This document shows, piece after piece, positions 33,559 to 42,592 of a stretch of 64,000 bases of DNA; position 1 is the stretch's first letter; each line of letters opens with the position of its first letter. This stretch comes from Streptomyces hydrogenans. Its GTDB lineage: Bacteria > Actinomycetota > Actinomycetes > Streptomycetales > Streptomycetaceae. The notes below the pieces were generated by a model, which saw nothing but the letters and a program-made list of their open reading frames with translations, was not told where the DNA came from and did no database searches. Made by a program: the position numbers and the translations under genes. The DNA is taken from the NCBI RefSeq assembly GCF_014656075.1, contig NZ_BNBS01000035.1, positions 1 to 64,000 of the forward strand. The letters run 5' to 3'.

Positions 33559-34846
33559 GCCCGTCGGTCCTGCCCGGGCGGCGGATCACGAGGGCCATCA
33601 GGGCCGCGGCGGCGCAGAGGGCGCCGGAGGCGTACCAGACGGTGTCGTAGGAGCCGAAGACGTCGCGGGCGACCCCGCCGGCGAAGGCGACGACGGCGGC
33701 GCCGACCTGGTGGGAGGCGAGGACCCAGCCGAAGACGATGGCGGAGTCCTCGCCGTAGTGCTCGCGGCAGAGGGCGATCGTGGGCGGGACGGTCGCGACC
33801 CAGTCCAGGCCGTAGAAGACGATGAAGAAGATCATCGGCGGGTGGACCGCGGGCGCGAGGAGCAGGGGGAGGAAGAGGAGGGAGACGCCGCGCAGGGCGT
33901 AGTAGACGGCCAGCAGGCGGCGGGCCTCGAAGCGGTCGGTGAACCAGCCGGAGGCGATCGTGCCGACGACGTCGAAGACGCCGATGACGGCGAGGAGCCC
34001 GGCGGCGGCCGTGACCGGCATGCCGTGGTCGTGCGCGGCGGGCACGAAGTGGGTCTTGACCAGGCCGTTCGTGGAGGCGCCGCAGATCGCGAAGGTGCCG
34101 GCGAGGAGCCAGAAGGGTCCGGTGCGGGCGGCCTTGAGGAGGACGGTGACCGCGCGGCGGGCCGCGCCCGTGACGGGGGCGGGCTTCTCGGCGTACTCGC
34201 CGCCGTAGGGGGCGAGGCCGACGTCCGCCGGGTGGTCGCGGAGCAGCAGCCAGACGAACGGGACGACGGCGATCGCGGCGAGGGAGACCGTCACCGCGGC
34301 CGGGCGCCAGCCGTGGTGCTCGACCAGCCAGGACAGGAGCGGCAGGAAGACCAGCTGGCCGGAGGCGCCGGCGGCCGTGAGGATGCCGGTGACGAGCCCG
34401 CGGCGGGCGGTGAACCAGCGGTTGGTGACGGTCGCGGCGAAGGCGAGCGCCATGGAGCCGCTGCCGAGGCCGACGAGGATCCCCCAGAAGAGGACGAGCT
34501 GCCAGGCCGCCGTCATCCAGACCGTGAGCACGGAGCCGAGCGCGATGACCGTCAGGGCGACGGCGACGACCCGGCGGATGCCGAAGCGGTCCATGAGGGC
34601 GGCGGCGAAGGGGGCGGTGAGGCCGTAGAGGGCGAGGTTCACGGAGACCGCGAAGCCGATCGTGCCGCGCGACCAGTCGAACTCGGTGTGGAGCGGTTCG
34701 ATGAGCAGGCCCGGCAGGGAGGCGAAGGCGGCCGCGCCGATGATCGTGACGAAGGTGACCGCGGCGACGGACCAGGCGCGGTGGACGCGCGGCGTGCGGG
34801 GGGTGCGGGCGGGGGCGGGGGGACGGTGCTCCGTTGTCTGGGCCAT
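33545..34846 (-). CDS. MFS transporter (OFA/monocarboxylate-like)
   Basis: This 433-residue protein has about 12 membrane segments. MFS signatures are visible: MDRFGIRRVVAV after segment 2 and the NRWFTARRG loop. The overall pattern with FDWSRGTIGFAVSV resembles the oxalate:formate antiporter/monocarboxylate group. It may import an organic acid; that fits its place between acyl-CoA genes but is not shown. It starts at ATG 34846 and converges with the flavin reductase. Confidence 0.82.
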   Translation of the reverse strand: MAQTTEHRPPAPARTPRTPRVHRAWSVAAVTFVTIIGAAAFASLPGLLIEPLHTEFDWSRGTIGFAVSVNLALYGLTAPFAAALMDRFGIRRVVAVALTVIALGSVLTVWMTAAWQLVLFWGILVGLGSGSMALAFAATVTNRWFTARRGLVTGILTAAGASGQLVFLPLLSWLVEHHGWRPAAVTVSLAAIAVVPFVWLLLRDHPADVGLAPYGGEYAEKPAPVTGAARRAVTVLLKAARTGPFWLLAGTFAICGASTNGLVKTHFVPAAHDHGMPVTAAAGLLAVIGVFDVVGTIASGWFTDRFEARRLLAVYYALRGVSLLFLPLLLAPAVHPPMIFFIVFYGLDWVATVPPTIALCREHYGEDSAIVFGWVLASHQVGAAVVAFAGGVARDVFGSYDTVWYASGALCAAAALMALVIRRPGRTDGLTLR

Positions 34847-34942
34847 GCCATCGAGGATCCCGGCCGGACCCCGCCCCCCACCATTGGCCCGACTGCCAGC
34901 TTTCCCATGGATCGGGCCAAAGCGGCGGCCGCGCCCGCGCGG

Positions 34943-36193
34943 CTACCCGACCCGCGGCAGGTTCCTGATCGGCCGGACCGCGAGCAGCGCCGCCACCACC
35001 AGGACCGCGATGCCCGCCCCGGTGAGCAGCACCGCCTCCGTGCCCACCAGGCCCGCGACCGGCCCGGACAGCGCCCGCCCGACGCCCATCATCAGCAGCG
35101 ATCCGGCCACGTCGTAGGCGTGCATGCGGTTCAGGGCCTCCTGCGGGACGTGCGTCTGGACGGACGTCGACCACATGACGAGCCAGTACGCGAAGGCCGT
35201 GCCCGCCACGAACTGCCCGGCCGCCAGCACCGGGACCGGCGCGCCGAGGCCGAGGAGCACCAGGTTGACCGGCAGGCCGAGGAGGGCGACGGCGCCGGAG
35301 GCGAGGGGGCGGCGGGGGCGGATCCGGAGGGCGAGGAGCCCGCCGAGTGCGCTGCCCGCGCCGTTGACGGCCATCAGCGTGCCGTACACCGCCGAGCCGT
35401 GCGCCCCGGTGACCAGGCTCGCGGTGAGCGGCACCATCGGACCGGCGACGGTCAGGCCGTACACGGTCCAGATGGAGATGACCCCCCACAGCCAGCTCCG
35501 CGAGCGGAACTCCCGCCAACCGAGGGCCAGTTCGGAGCCGAAGGAGCCGCGCTCCCGGCCGCCGGGGGGCGCGGCCGGGATCCGCATCAGCAGGAAGCAG
35601 ACGGCGCTGACGGCGAAGGTCGCGGCGTTGGCGGCGAAGGCCGCGCCCGCGTTCCAGGCGGCGACGAGGAGGCCCGCGAGCGCCGGGCCCGCCATCGTCA
35701 TCAGCGCCTCCACCACCCGCAGGACGGCGTTGGCGCGCTGCACGTCGGGGGCGATGCGCGGGATGGTCGAGGCGACGCCCGGCTGGAAGAGCGCGGCGCC
35801 GACGCCGGCGACGACGGAGAGCGAGTAGACGGCCCACAGCGGCGGGCTGCCGACCGCGAAGGCGACGGCGAGCAGCGCGGCGCCGGGCAGTCGCAGCAGG
35901 TCGGCGGTGATCATCATGCGGCGGGCGGTGAAGCGGTCGGCGAGGACGCCGCCGAAGAGGACGAAGACGGCGAAGGCGGCGGTCCACAGACCGAGCGCGT
36001 AGCCGACGGAGGAGCCGGGCCGGCCGGCGCCGAGGAGGCCCGCGGCGAAGGCGACGGGGACCATCCCCTCGCCCAGGACGGCGGCGGCCCGGGCGGTGAA
36101 GAAGAGCCGGAACTCGCGGTTCCAGAGGGCGGGAGGCGCGAGCGGCACGGGAATCAGCGCGTCGGCCTCAGACTTGTACGTGTTGTCCGTCAC
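34943..36193 (-). CDS. MFS transporter (MFS_3/EntS-like exporter family)
   Basis: The protein is 416 residues from GTG 36193. A 12-residue longer start at GTG 36229 would place the start inside an operator-like palindrome, so the shorter form is preferred. About 12 membrane segments are seen, with LADRFTARRMMI between segments 2 and 3, and the FQPGVASTIPRIAPDVQRANAV segment of the MFS_3 group. These are usually drug or siderophore exporters. It is divergent from the GlxA-type regulator, which may control it. Confidence 0.82.
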   Translation of the reverse strand: MTDNTYKSEADALIPVPLAPPALWNREFRLFFTARAAAVLGEGMVPVAFAAGLLGAGRPGSSVGYALGLWTAAFAVFVLFGGVLADRFTARRMMITADLLRLPGAALLAVAFAVGSPPLWAVYSLSVVAGVGAALFQPGVASTIPRIAPDVQRANAVLRVVEALMTMAGPALAGLLVAAWNAGAAFAANAATFAVSAVCFLLMRIPAAPPGGRERGSFGSELALGWREFRSRSWLWGVISIWTVYGLTVAGPMVPLTASLVTGAHGSAVYGTLMAVNGAGSALGGLLALRIRPRRPLASGAVALLGLPVNLVLLGLGAPVPVLAAGQFVAGTAFAYWLVMWSTSVQTHVPQEALNRMHAYDVAGSLLMMGVGRALSGPVAGLVGTEAVLLTGAGIAVLVVAALLAVRPIRNLPRVG

Positions 36194-36202
36194 GGACAGC
36201 CA

Positions 36203-36230
36203 GTGGTACCACCAGGTGGTCTGGACCACC
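36203..36230. promoter_or_regulatory. Two adjacent GntR-type palindromes between MFS and regulator genes
   Basis: GTGGTACCAC (36203-36212) and GGTGGTCTGGACCACC (36215-36230) both contain TGGT/ACCA half-sites. The second resembles the DasR-type core TGGTCTAGACCA with one difference. The binding protein is not encoded nearby. Confidence 0.5.
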
Positions 36231-36281
36231 AGTCATTTTCGCTCCGTCCCGACGGGGCTCCGCCTCGACGGGAGGAACACC

Positions 36282-37265
36282 GTGCCGCACCGGCCGCACC
36301 GGGTCGTCGTCCTCGCCCTGCCCGGGCTGCTCCCCTTCGAGCTGGGCATCCCGCACCGGATCTTCGGCCGCGCCAAGGACCCCGGGGGGAGGCCGCTGTA
36401 CGAGATCGTGACGTGCGCGGTGACCGCCGGCCCCGTGCCGACCGACGCCGACTTCGCCGTGCACGTCGAGCACGGCCCGGAGGCGCTGGCCACGGCGGAC
36501 ACGGTCGTGGTCCCCGCCTCGTACGAACTGGGGCCGGTCTACGAGGAGGGCAGGCTCCCCGGCGAACTGGCCGCCGCCCTCGCGCACATCAGGCCCGGCA
36601 CCCGGCTGGTCGCGATCTGCACGGGCGGCTACGTCCTCGCCGCCGCCGGCCATCTCGACGGCCGCCCGGCCACCACGCACTGGGCGTCGGCCGACCACTT
36701 CCAGCGGCTCTTCCCGAGCGTCCGGGTCGACGCTGACGTCCTCTTCGTCGACGACGGCGACGTGCTCACCTCGGCGGGCGTCGCCGCCGGCATCGACCTC
36801 TGCCTGCACATCGTGCGCCGCGACCACGGCACGGCCGTCGCCAACGACGTGGCCCGCCGCACGGTCGTCCCGCCGCACCGGGACGGCGGTCAGGCGCAGT
36901 ACATCGCCCGTCCCGTCCCGGACGCCTCCGCCCGTGCCACGACCGCCGCCCGCGCCTGGGCGCTCGCCCACCTGCACGAGCCGATCCAGCTGCGGGACCT
37001 CGCCGAGCGGGAGGCGATGAGCGTCCGCACCTTCACCCGCCGCTTCCGCGAGGAGGTCGGCATCAGCCCCGGCCAGTGGCTCACCCAGCAGCGCGTGGAG
37101 CGGGCCCGCCACCTCCTGGAGACCAGCGACCTGCCCGTCGACCGGGTCGCCCAGGACTGCGGCTTCGGCACCGCCCAGTCGCTGCGCGTCCACCTGATGA
37201 CCGCGATCGGCGTCACCCCGACCGCCTACCGGCGCACCTTCCGCTTGGGCTTCCCCTTGACGTGA
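36282..37265 (+). CDS. GlxA-type AraC-family transcriptional regulator
   Basis: This 327-residue protein starts at GTG 36282, with GGAGG at 36271-36275. The N-terminal DJ-1/PfpI-like domain (VVVLALPGLLPFELGIP, LVAICTGGYVLAAAG, TTHW) lacks a clear protease triad and is probably a sensor. The C-terminal AraC double HTH lies from about 225: LRDLAEREAMSVRTFTRRFREEVG, VDRVAQDCGFGTAQSLRVH, GVTPTAYRRTF. It is divergent from the MFS exporter, whose expression it may regulate. Its 3' end overlaps the converging lipoprotein gene by 40 bp. Confidence 0.87.
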   Translation: MPHRPHRVVVLALPGLLPFELGIPHRIFGRAKDPGGRPLYEIVTCAVTAGPVPTDADFAVHVEHGPEALATADTVVVPASYELGPVYEEGRLPGELAAALAHIRPGTRLVAICTGGYVLAAAGHLDGRPATTHWASADHFQRLFPSVRVDADVLFVDDGDVLTSAGVAAGIDLCLHIVRRDHGTAVANDVARRTVVPPHRDGGQAQYIARPVPDASARATTAARAWALAHLHEPIQLRDLAEREAMSVRTFTRRFREEVGISPGQWLTQQRVERARHLLETSDLPVDRVAQDCGFGTAQSLRVHLMTAIGVTPTAYRRTFRLGFPLT

Positions 37266-37804
37266 CCGTCGTCATCGTCGTCGTCCGAGCCGGTCGGGGA
37301 GACCGTCCCGGTCGTGCCGTCGCCGACGGAGTCGGGGTCGATCCGCCAGGCCACCATGCCGCTCGCCCCGGCCGCCCCGGTGATCTCCACGGGCAGTTCC
37401 GCCGGGGCGCTCCCGACCCGGTGCCGCAGGGGCGTCCCGTCGCACGTCGCGCTCAGCGGGGCCGTCTCGCCGACGACGACCTTCACCGATCCCGTCCCGA
37501 CGCAGGCCACGGCGAGCTCGTAGGGCTCCCCGGGCTCCAGCACCGCGCGCACGTGCGCGCCGTCCGCGACCCGTTCGAGCCCGGACTCGACGAACTCCTC
37601 GTCGCCGTCGAGGTCCAGGGCCTCCTGGGCCCGCTCGCCCTGCTCGGTCTCCCGCGCGTCCCCGGTCGGGGTCGCCGTCGCGGTCGCCGTCGGCCTCGGC
37701 TTCGGCGCGGGGTCGGGCGCCGGCGGCTCCCCGCCGCACCCGGCCAGCAGCAGGGGCACGAGCGCCAGGGGCACGGCCACGGTCACGCGTCGGCGACGGC
37801 TCAT
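37226..37804 (-). CDS. Small secreted lipoprotein of unknown function
   Basis: This 192-residue protein has a lipoprotein signal peptide with lipobox LLLAGC and lipidated Cys23. A Pro/Thr linker (PAPKPRPTATATATPTG) follows, then a domain with AVACVGTGSVKVVVG and SATCDGTPLRHRV whose two Cys may pair. The C-terminus has a poly-Asp run and a basic tail (GKPKRKVRR). No enzyme motif is recognised. It lies 11 bp behind an MFS gene on the same strand and is likely co-transcribed. Confidence 0.75.
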   Translation of the reverse strand: MSRRRRVTVAVPLALVPLLLAGCGGEPPAPDPAPKPRPTATATATPTGDARETEQGERAQEALDLDGDEEFVESGLERVADGAHVRAVLEPGEPYELAVACVGTGSVKVVVGETAPLSATCDGTPLRHRVGSAPAELPVEITGAAGASGMVAWRIDPDSVGDGTTGTVSPTGSDDDDDDGHVKGKPKRKVRR

Positions 37805-37815
37805 CAGGGCTTCCT

Positions 37816-39033
37816 TCACCTCAGGGCGGGGTCCTCGTTCTCCTTCCTCGGACGTGGCGCCCGGGCCTCCCGGTTCCGTACGAGGCTCCGCTCGCCGAGG
37901 GCCGCGACGGTGACGAGCAGCAGCGTCAGGCCCACCCCGCACAGGATCGCCGTCGAGGGGGCGACGACCTTCAGCAGCCCGCCCGCGAGGGTGCCGCTCG
38001 CGGCGTAACCGGCGCCGACGGCCGCGTACATCATCGAGTACCCGGCGGCCAGCGCCGACGGCGGCAGCACCCGCCGCAGCGCCAGGTTCCGGGTGAGCAT
38101 GGCGGGCGCCTGGAGCAGACCGGCCGCGACGAGCGCGGCACCGAGCCCGAGGGCGCCCGGCACCACCGCCACCAGCGCCACCCCCGCGGTCACCCCGAGG
38201 ACGAGCAGGAGCGACTGCGCGGGCAGCGGCCCGGGCCAGTCGGAGCGGAGCCCGTACAGGAAGGATCCGGCGACGGAGCCGATCGAGAATCCGGCGAGCA
38301 GCGGGCCCGCCCAGCCGATCGCGATCCCGCGCTGTTCGAGCAGGGCGGGCAGGACCAGCTCGGCGAGCGCGAGGAGCGTCAGGGACGCCGCCCCGAGCAC
38401 GTACACGGGCCAGGCCGCGAGCAGCGCCCGCCGGTCCGCCCCGTCCTTCTCCTGCTTCTCCGCCGCCCACCCGGTGGGCAGCAGCCACAGTCCGGCGAGC
38501 CCGAGCGCCATCAGCGCGCCCTGGAGGAGCAGCGGCACGCCGGGCCCCGCGCCGAGCGCGAGCCCGGTGGTGAGCGCGGGCGCGGCGGCCCAGATCCCGA
38601 AGGTCAGCATGGACTCCAGGCTCAGCGCCTGGGTCACGGCCCGCTCGGGCACCATGGCGGTGAGCAGGGCCCGCAGCCCGGCCGAGACGGCGACGGGCCC
38701 GGCCCCCGCCAGGACCGCCAGCACCCCCAGGACCACGGGGTGGGCGCCCTGCGCGAGGCCGAGCCCGGTGAACCCGGCGGCCCCCACGCCCAGTCCGGCG
38801 GCCATCTGCGGCCGCGCCCGCTCGGCCCGCATCCGCAGTCCGAGGACCGGCGCGGCGACGATCTCCCCGAGCACGTACACGGCGGCGAGCACCGCCCCGA
38901 GGCTGTACCCGCCCGGCCGTTCCCGCACCAGGAACACCAGCGCCAGCGGTGCCATCGCGACGGGCAGCCGCGCGACCGTGGTGACGGCGCACCAGGTGAG
39001 GACGGGTCGGGTGAGCAGTTCGCGGTACGCCAT
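37816..39033 (-). CDS. MFS transporter
   Basis: This 405-residue protein has about 12 hydrophobic segments (for example VTTVARLPVAMAPLALVFLV, LGVLAVLAGAGPVAVSAGLRALL, VYVLGAASLTLLALAELVLPALL). The large central loop (GWAAEKQEKDGADRR) separates two halves. The motif after segment 2 is weak, and the substrate cannot be predicted. It starts at ATG 39033, with the lipoprotein gene directly downstream. The upstream region consists of GC-rich repeats. Confidence 0.78.
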   Translation of the reverse strand: MAYRELLTRPVLTWCAVTTVARLPVAMAPLALVFLVRERPGGYSLGAVLAAVYVLGEIVAAPVLGLRMRAERARPQMAAGLGVGAAGFTGLGLAQGAHPVVLGVLAVLAGAGPVAVSAGLRALLTAMVPERAVTQALSLESMLTFGIWAAAPALTTGLALGAGPGVPLLLQGALMALGLAGLWLLPTGWAAEKQEKDGADRRALLAAWPVYVLGAASLTLLALAELVLPALLEQRGIAIGWAGPLLAGFSIGSVAGSFLYGLRSDWPGPLPAQSLLLVLGVTAGVALVAVVPGALGLGAALVAAGLLQAPAMLTRNLALRRVLPPSALAAGYSMMYAAVGAGYAASGTLAGGLLKVVAPSTAILCGVGLTLLLVTVAALGERSLVRNREARAPRPRKENEDPALR

Positions 39034-39062
39034 GCGGGTGACCGTACTGGCGGACCGCCCGG

Positions 39063-39273
39063 GGAGACGATCGGGTTTCCGGAGGCGGCGGACCGCCCTC
39101 GGAGACGACCGGGTTCCCGGAAGCGGGGGACCGCCCCCGAAGCCCGCACGACCGAAGCCACGGCCGCCCCGGAGCCCGCCCGGCCGGAGCCTGAACCCGC
39201 CCGCCGGAGCCCGGGCCCGCCCCGAAGACCGCGGCCGCCCCGGAGCCCGCCCGGCCGGAGCCTGAGCCCGCCC
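39063..39273. repeat. GC-rich tandem and direct repeats
   Basis: Two imperfect units at 39063-39098 and 39101-39136 (about 38-bp period) are followed by a 42-bp direct repeat at 39161-39202 and 39232-39273 with one mismatch. No gene is supported here; this 260-bp gap lies between the MFS start and the alcohol dehydrogenase stop. Confidence 0.8.
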
Positions 39274-39294
39274 CGGAGCCCGACCGGCCGCCCC

Positions 39295-40344
39295 CTAGAA
39301 GACCAGCACCCCCCGGGCCACCTTCCCCGCCTCGGCGTCCTCGCGCGCCCGGGCGAACTCCTCGACCGGGTAGGAGGCGGTGACGAGTTCGTCGAGGAGG
39401 AGGGCGCCGGTGCGGTACAGCTCGGCGTAGAGCGGGATGTCCTTCTGCGGGCGGGAGGATCCGTACCGGCAGCCGAGGATGGACTTGTCGAGGAACATCG
39501 CGGCGGGCGGGAAGCTCGCCTCCGCCTTGGGCGCGGTCATCCCGAGGAGGACGGCCTGCCCGTGCCGGTCGAGGAGGTCGATCGCGGTCCGCACGAGCCC
39601 GGTGTGCCCGACGCACTCGAAGACGTGGTCGGCGCCGGTCGGCAGCACGTCCTTCACGCCGTCCGCGGAGGGCAGGAAGTGGGTGGCCCCGAAGAGCCGG
39701 GCCGTCTCCTCCTTGGCCGGGTTGGTGTCCACGGCGACGATCGTGAGCGCGCCGGCGATCCGGGCCCCCTGGATGACGTTGAGGCCGATGCCGCCGGTGC
39801 CGATGACGACGACGGTGTCGCCGCGCGCCACCTTCGCCCGGTTCAGTACGGCTCCGACGCCGGTGAGCACGCCGCAGCCGAGGAGCGCGGCGGACGGGAA
39901 CGGCACGTCCTCGGGGATCTTCACGGCCTGCACGGCCCGGACGACCGTCCGCTCCGCGAAGGAGGAGTTGGAGGCGAACTGGAAGAGCGGCAGGCCCTGC
40001 CGCGAGAACGGCCGCCCGGGCATCCCGATGGCCTTGCGGCACATGGTGGGCCGGCCGGCGTCGCAGTCGCCGCAGGCGCCGCAGTTGGCGAGCGTGGAGA
40101 GCGCCACGTGGTCGCCGACGGCGACGTGCGTGACCCCCTCCCCCACCCCCTCGACGACCCCGGCGCCCTCGTGCCCGAGCACGACGGGCGGCGGGAACGG
40201 GATGGTCCCGTCGATGACGGACAGGTCGCTGTGGCAGAGCCCCGCGGCCCGGATCCCGACCAGCACCTCCCCGGGCCCGGGGTCCCGCACCTCCAGATCC
40301 CCGACGACCTCGACGCTCTTCCCGTCGAACACCACACCGCGCAT
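39295..40344 (-). CDS. Zinc-dependent alcohol dehydrogenase (MDR family)
   Basis: This 349-residue protein has catalytic zinc ligands Cys37 and His58-Glu59 (GHEGAGVV). The structural zinc set is Cys88, Cys91, Cys94 and Cys102 (CGACGDCDAGRPTMC). The NAD-binding Rossmann motif is VVIGTGGIGLNVIQGA, with Asp at the end of strand 2 favouring NAD. It resembles class-III-like or NDMA-dependent alcohol dehydrogenases. The likely reaction is oxidation of a primary alcohol or hydroxyacyl side chain. It lies 46 bp downstream of the SDR gene, on the same strand, in one operon. Confidence 0.88.
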   Translation of the reverse strand: MRGVVFDGKSVEVVGDLEVRDPGPGEVLVGIRAAGLCHSDLSVIDGTIPFPPPVVLGHEGAGVVEGVGEGVTHVAVGDHVALSTLANCGACGDCDAGRPTMCRKAIGMPGRPFSRQGLPLFQFASNSSFAERTVVRAVQAVKIPEDVPFPSAALLGCGVLTGVGAVLNRAKVARGDTVVVIGTGGIGLNVIQGARIAGALTIVAVDTNPAKEETARLFGATHFLPSADGVKDVLPTGADHVFECVGHTGLVRTAIDLLDRHGQAVLLGMTAPKAEASFPPAAMFLDKSILGCRYGSSRPQKDIPLYAELYRTGALLLDELVTASYPVEEFARAREDAEAGKVARGVLVF

Positions 40345-40390
40345 GACGACCCCTCCCTCTCCTGAAAGTCTGAAAGCCCGGCCCGCCGGA

Positions 40391-41305
40391 CTACCGGTTC
40401 GGGCGGTCCCCCGCGGCGGCCGCGCGGGCCATCTCCTCCAGCCGGGCCAGCATCGGCATCGGGTCCGTCCCCACCGTCCCCGGCAGGAAGTCCGCGATCC
40501 GCTCCGGCGTCCACGCGCCGCCCTCGGCGTATCCGGCCCGCAGCTCGCGCGGCTGCGCCCAGACCGCGATCTTGGGGCCGGCGATCGTGTAGACCTGCCC
40601 GGTGATGGACTCGGCGCGGGCCCGCTCGCTGAGCAGGTAGACGACGAGCGCGGCGACGTCCTCCGGTTCGCCGATCTCCTTGAGCTCCATGGGCACGTTG
40701 GCGGACATCCGGGTCCGGGCGACGGGCGCGACGGCGTTCGCGGTGACCCCGTACTTGTGCAGGCCGAGGGCCGCGCTGCGCACGAGCGAGATGATCCCGC
40801 CCTTGGCCGCCGAGTAGTTGGCCTGGGCCACGGACCCCTGGTGGTTGCCGCTGGTGAAGCCGATGAGCGCTCCGGTCCCCTGCTTGCGCATCACCGCCGA
40901 GGCGGCGCGGAAGACGGTGAAGGTGCCCTTGAGGTGGGTGGCGACGACCGGGTCCCACTCCTCCTCGGTCATGTTGAAGAGCATCCGCTCGCGCAGGATG
41001 CCCGCCACGCACACGACCCCGTCGATCCGCCCGTACGTCTCCACCGCCACGTCGACGAGCCGCTGCCCGCCGGCCATGGTGGAGATGTCGTCGGCGACGG
41101 CCACGGCGGTGCCGCCGGCGGCCTCGATCTCCTTCACGACCTCGGCGGCGATCTCCGAGGTCGGCTCGCCGCCCTCGATGGAGACGCCGTAGTCGTTGAC
41201 GACGACCTTCGCCCCCTCGGCGGCGCACGCGAGGGCGACGGCGCGGCCGATGCCGCGTCCCGCCCCGGTCACGGCGACGACCTTGCCCGCCAAGAAGTTC
41301 CCCAT
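40391..41305 (-). CDS. SDR-family 3-hydroxyacyl-CoA dehydrogenase-like protein
   Basis: This 304-residue protein has an NAD-binding TGAGRGIG at 13-20, with catalytic Ser152, Tyr164 and Lys168 (YSAAK). The C-terminal extension beyond the SDR core (WAQPRELRAGYAEGGAWTPERIADFLP) is like the dehydrogenase part of peroxisomal multifunctional enzyme 2. It probably oxidises a 3-hydroxyacyl-CoA produced by the hydratase. It is first in the operon with the zinc dehydrogenase and divergent from the cyclase gene, sharing an operator region. Confidence 0.87.
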   Translation of the reverse strand: MGNFLAGKVVAVTGAGRGIGRAVALACAAEGAKVVVNDYGVSIEGGEPTSEIAAEVVKEIEAAGGTAVAVADDISTMAGGQRLVDVAVETYGRIDGVVCVAGILRERMLFNMTEEEWDPVVATHLKGTFTVFRAASAVMRKQGTGALIGFTSGNHQGSVAQANYSAAKGGIISLVRSAALGLHKYGVTANAVAPVARTRMSANVPMELKEIGEPEDVAALVVYLLSERARAESITGQVYTIAGPKIAVWAQPRELRAGYAEGGAWTPERIADFLPGTVGTDPMPMLARLEEMARAAAAGDRPNR

Positions 41306-41327
41306 CTCCGGCCCCTTCCCGCAGTTT

Positions 41328-41342
41328 CTGACGGTCCGTTAG
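41328..41342. promoter_or_regulatory. Palindromic operator copy 5 (CTGACGGTCCGTTAG) with adjacent half-site
   Basis: Lies between the divergent SDR and cyclase genes. A degenerate second site (TCTATGGGTCGTCAGA, 41345-41360) follows closely, so both directions may be controlled. Confidence 0.65.
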
Positions 41343-41389
41343 ATTCTATGGGTCGTCAGATACCGGAAAACAAGACCCCGGAGGCTCCG

Positions 41390-42316
41390 ATGTCCCTCCC
41401 CGCCGCATTCCACGAGATCGCCAAACGCGTGAACAACTGGGGCCGTTGGGGCCAGGACGACGAGATCGGCACGCTCAACCTGATCTCCGGCGAGGTGGTC
41501 CGCGAGGCCGCCGCCACCGTCCGCACCGGCCGCCGCGTGCCGCTCGCCGTGGACCTGCGGCAGGACGGCGTGCAGACCGGCATGATCCCGGGCCGGGTCA
41601 ATCCGCTGCACGTCATGGTCCAGGTCAACCAGGAGCTGTTCGGCCCCGGCACGGTCGCCACCAGCGACGACGCCGTGACCCTGGGCCTGCAGGCCGGCAC
41701 CCACTGGGACGCGCTCACGCACGCCTCGCACTCGGGCCGCATCTACAACGGCCGCCCGGCCGACACCATCACTCCGCACGGCCGCGCCGCCTTCAGCGGC
41801 ATCCACACGGCCCGGCACGTGGTGAGCCGGGGGGTGCTGCTGGACGTGGCGGCGGCGAAGGGCGTGGACCGGCTGCCCGGCGACCACGCGGTGACCCCGG
41901 AGGACCTGGACGAGGCGGCGGAGTTCGGGCGGGTGACGGTCCGGGCCGGCGACGTCGTCCTCGTACGGACCGGGCAGATCCAGCTGTACCTGGCCGGGGA
42001 CCGGCACGGGTACGCGTTCCCCTCGCCGGGGCTGTCGATCCGCACGCCCGAGTGGTTCCACGCACGGGACGTGGCGGCCGTCGCCAACGACACCCTCACC
42101 TTCGAGATCTTCCCGCCGGAGATCGAGGACCTGTGGCTGGGCGTGCACGCGCTCGACCTGGTCGAGATGGGGATGCTTCAGGGCCAGAACTGGAATCTGG
42201 AGGAGTTGTCCACAGCCTGTGCACAAGAAGAGCGCTACGCCTTCCTGCTCTCCGCGATGCCGGAACCCTTCGTCGGCGGCACGGGCACACCGGTGGCACC
42301 GGTCGCGATCTTCTGA
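41390..42316 (+). CDS. Cyclase/kynurenine formamidase-like metal-dependent hydrolase
   Basis: This 308-residue protein starts at ATG 41390 after GGAGG (41380-41384). The metal-binding family motif is seen as GTHWDALTHASH with His105, Asp107, His111 and His114. A further conserved block is GVLLDVAAAKG, then GDVVLVRTG. These proteins hydrolyse amides, lactones or ring ketones. Placement opposite the SDR/ADH operon suggests a ring-opening or lactone-hydrolysis step, but that is inference. The first half of the protein (NNWGRWGQDDEIGTLN) matches the larger cyclase subgroup. Confidence 0.83.
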   Translation: MSLPAAFHEIAKRVNNWGRWGQDDEIGTLNLISGEVVREAAATVRTGRRVPLAVDLRQDGVQTGMIPGRVNPLHVMVQVNQELFGPGTVATSDDAVTLGLQAGTHWDALTHASHSGRIYNGRPADTITPHGRAAFSGIHTARHVVSRGVLLDVAAAKGVDRLPGDHAVTPEDLDEAAEFGRVTVRAGDVVLVRTGQIQLYLAGDRHGYAFPSPGLSIRTPEWFHARDVAAVANDTLTFEIFPPEIEDLWLGVHALDLVEMGMLQGQNWNLEELSTACAQEERYAFLLSAMPEPFVGGTGTPVAPVAIF

Positions 42317-42592
42317 TCAGCCCCACGGGCACGACCGGCCAAGCGGGTTCGGAGGCCACGCGGACTCACGAGCGCGGAGACCCATGGACCCGACAGGCCA
42401 CGGCGGGCACCTCGGCACAGACACAGGCACAGGCGCCTCAGGGCTCACGGGCGGCGGCGCGCCCGCGCGCGCCCCGAGCACGGCACGGAGCGCCGCCACC
42501 CGGCCACGACCCGCACCTGCCGAGGGCACACGGCCCTCGGCTCCCCTCACCACGAATCGCTCACCCCAGGGTGGGCAAAACGGAACGAAGCG
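42317..42592. other. Intergenic region without a supported gene
   Basis: A Gly/Thr/Pro-rich frame from an ATG near 42384 runs on antisense to the ATPase gene. Its composition is low-complexity and no family is recognised. Confidence 0.5.

Noticed and set aside
33317-36736. A 1139-codon plus-strand open frame opposite the two MFS genes
   Set aside because: Glu, Gly and Asp-rich shadow of membrane-protein genes; no domain, SD or plausible start.
42204-42225. TTGTCCACA in the cyclase gene as a DnaA box
   Set aside because: Single copy inside coding sequence encoding conserved residues; chance occurrence is likely.
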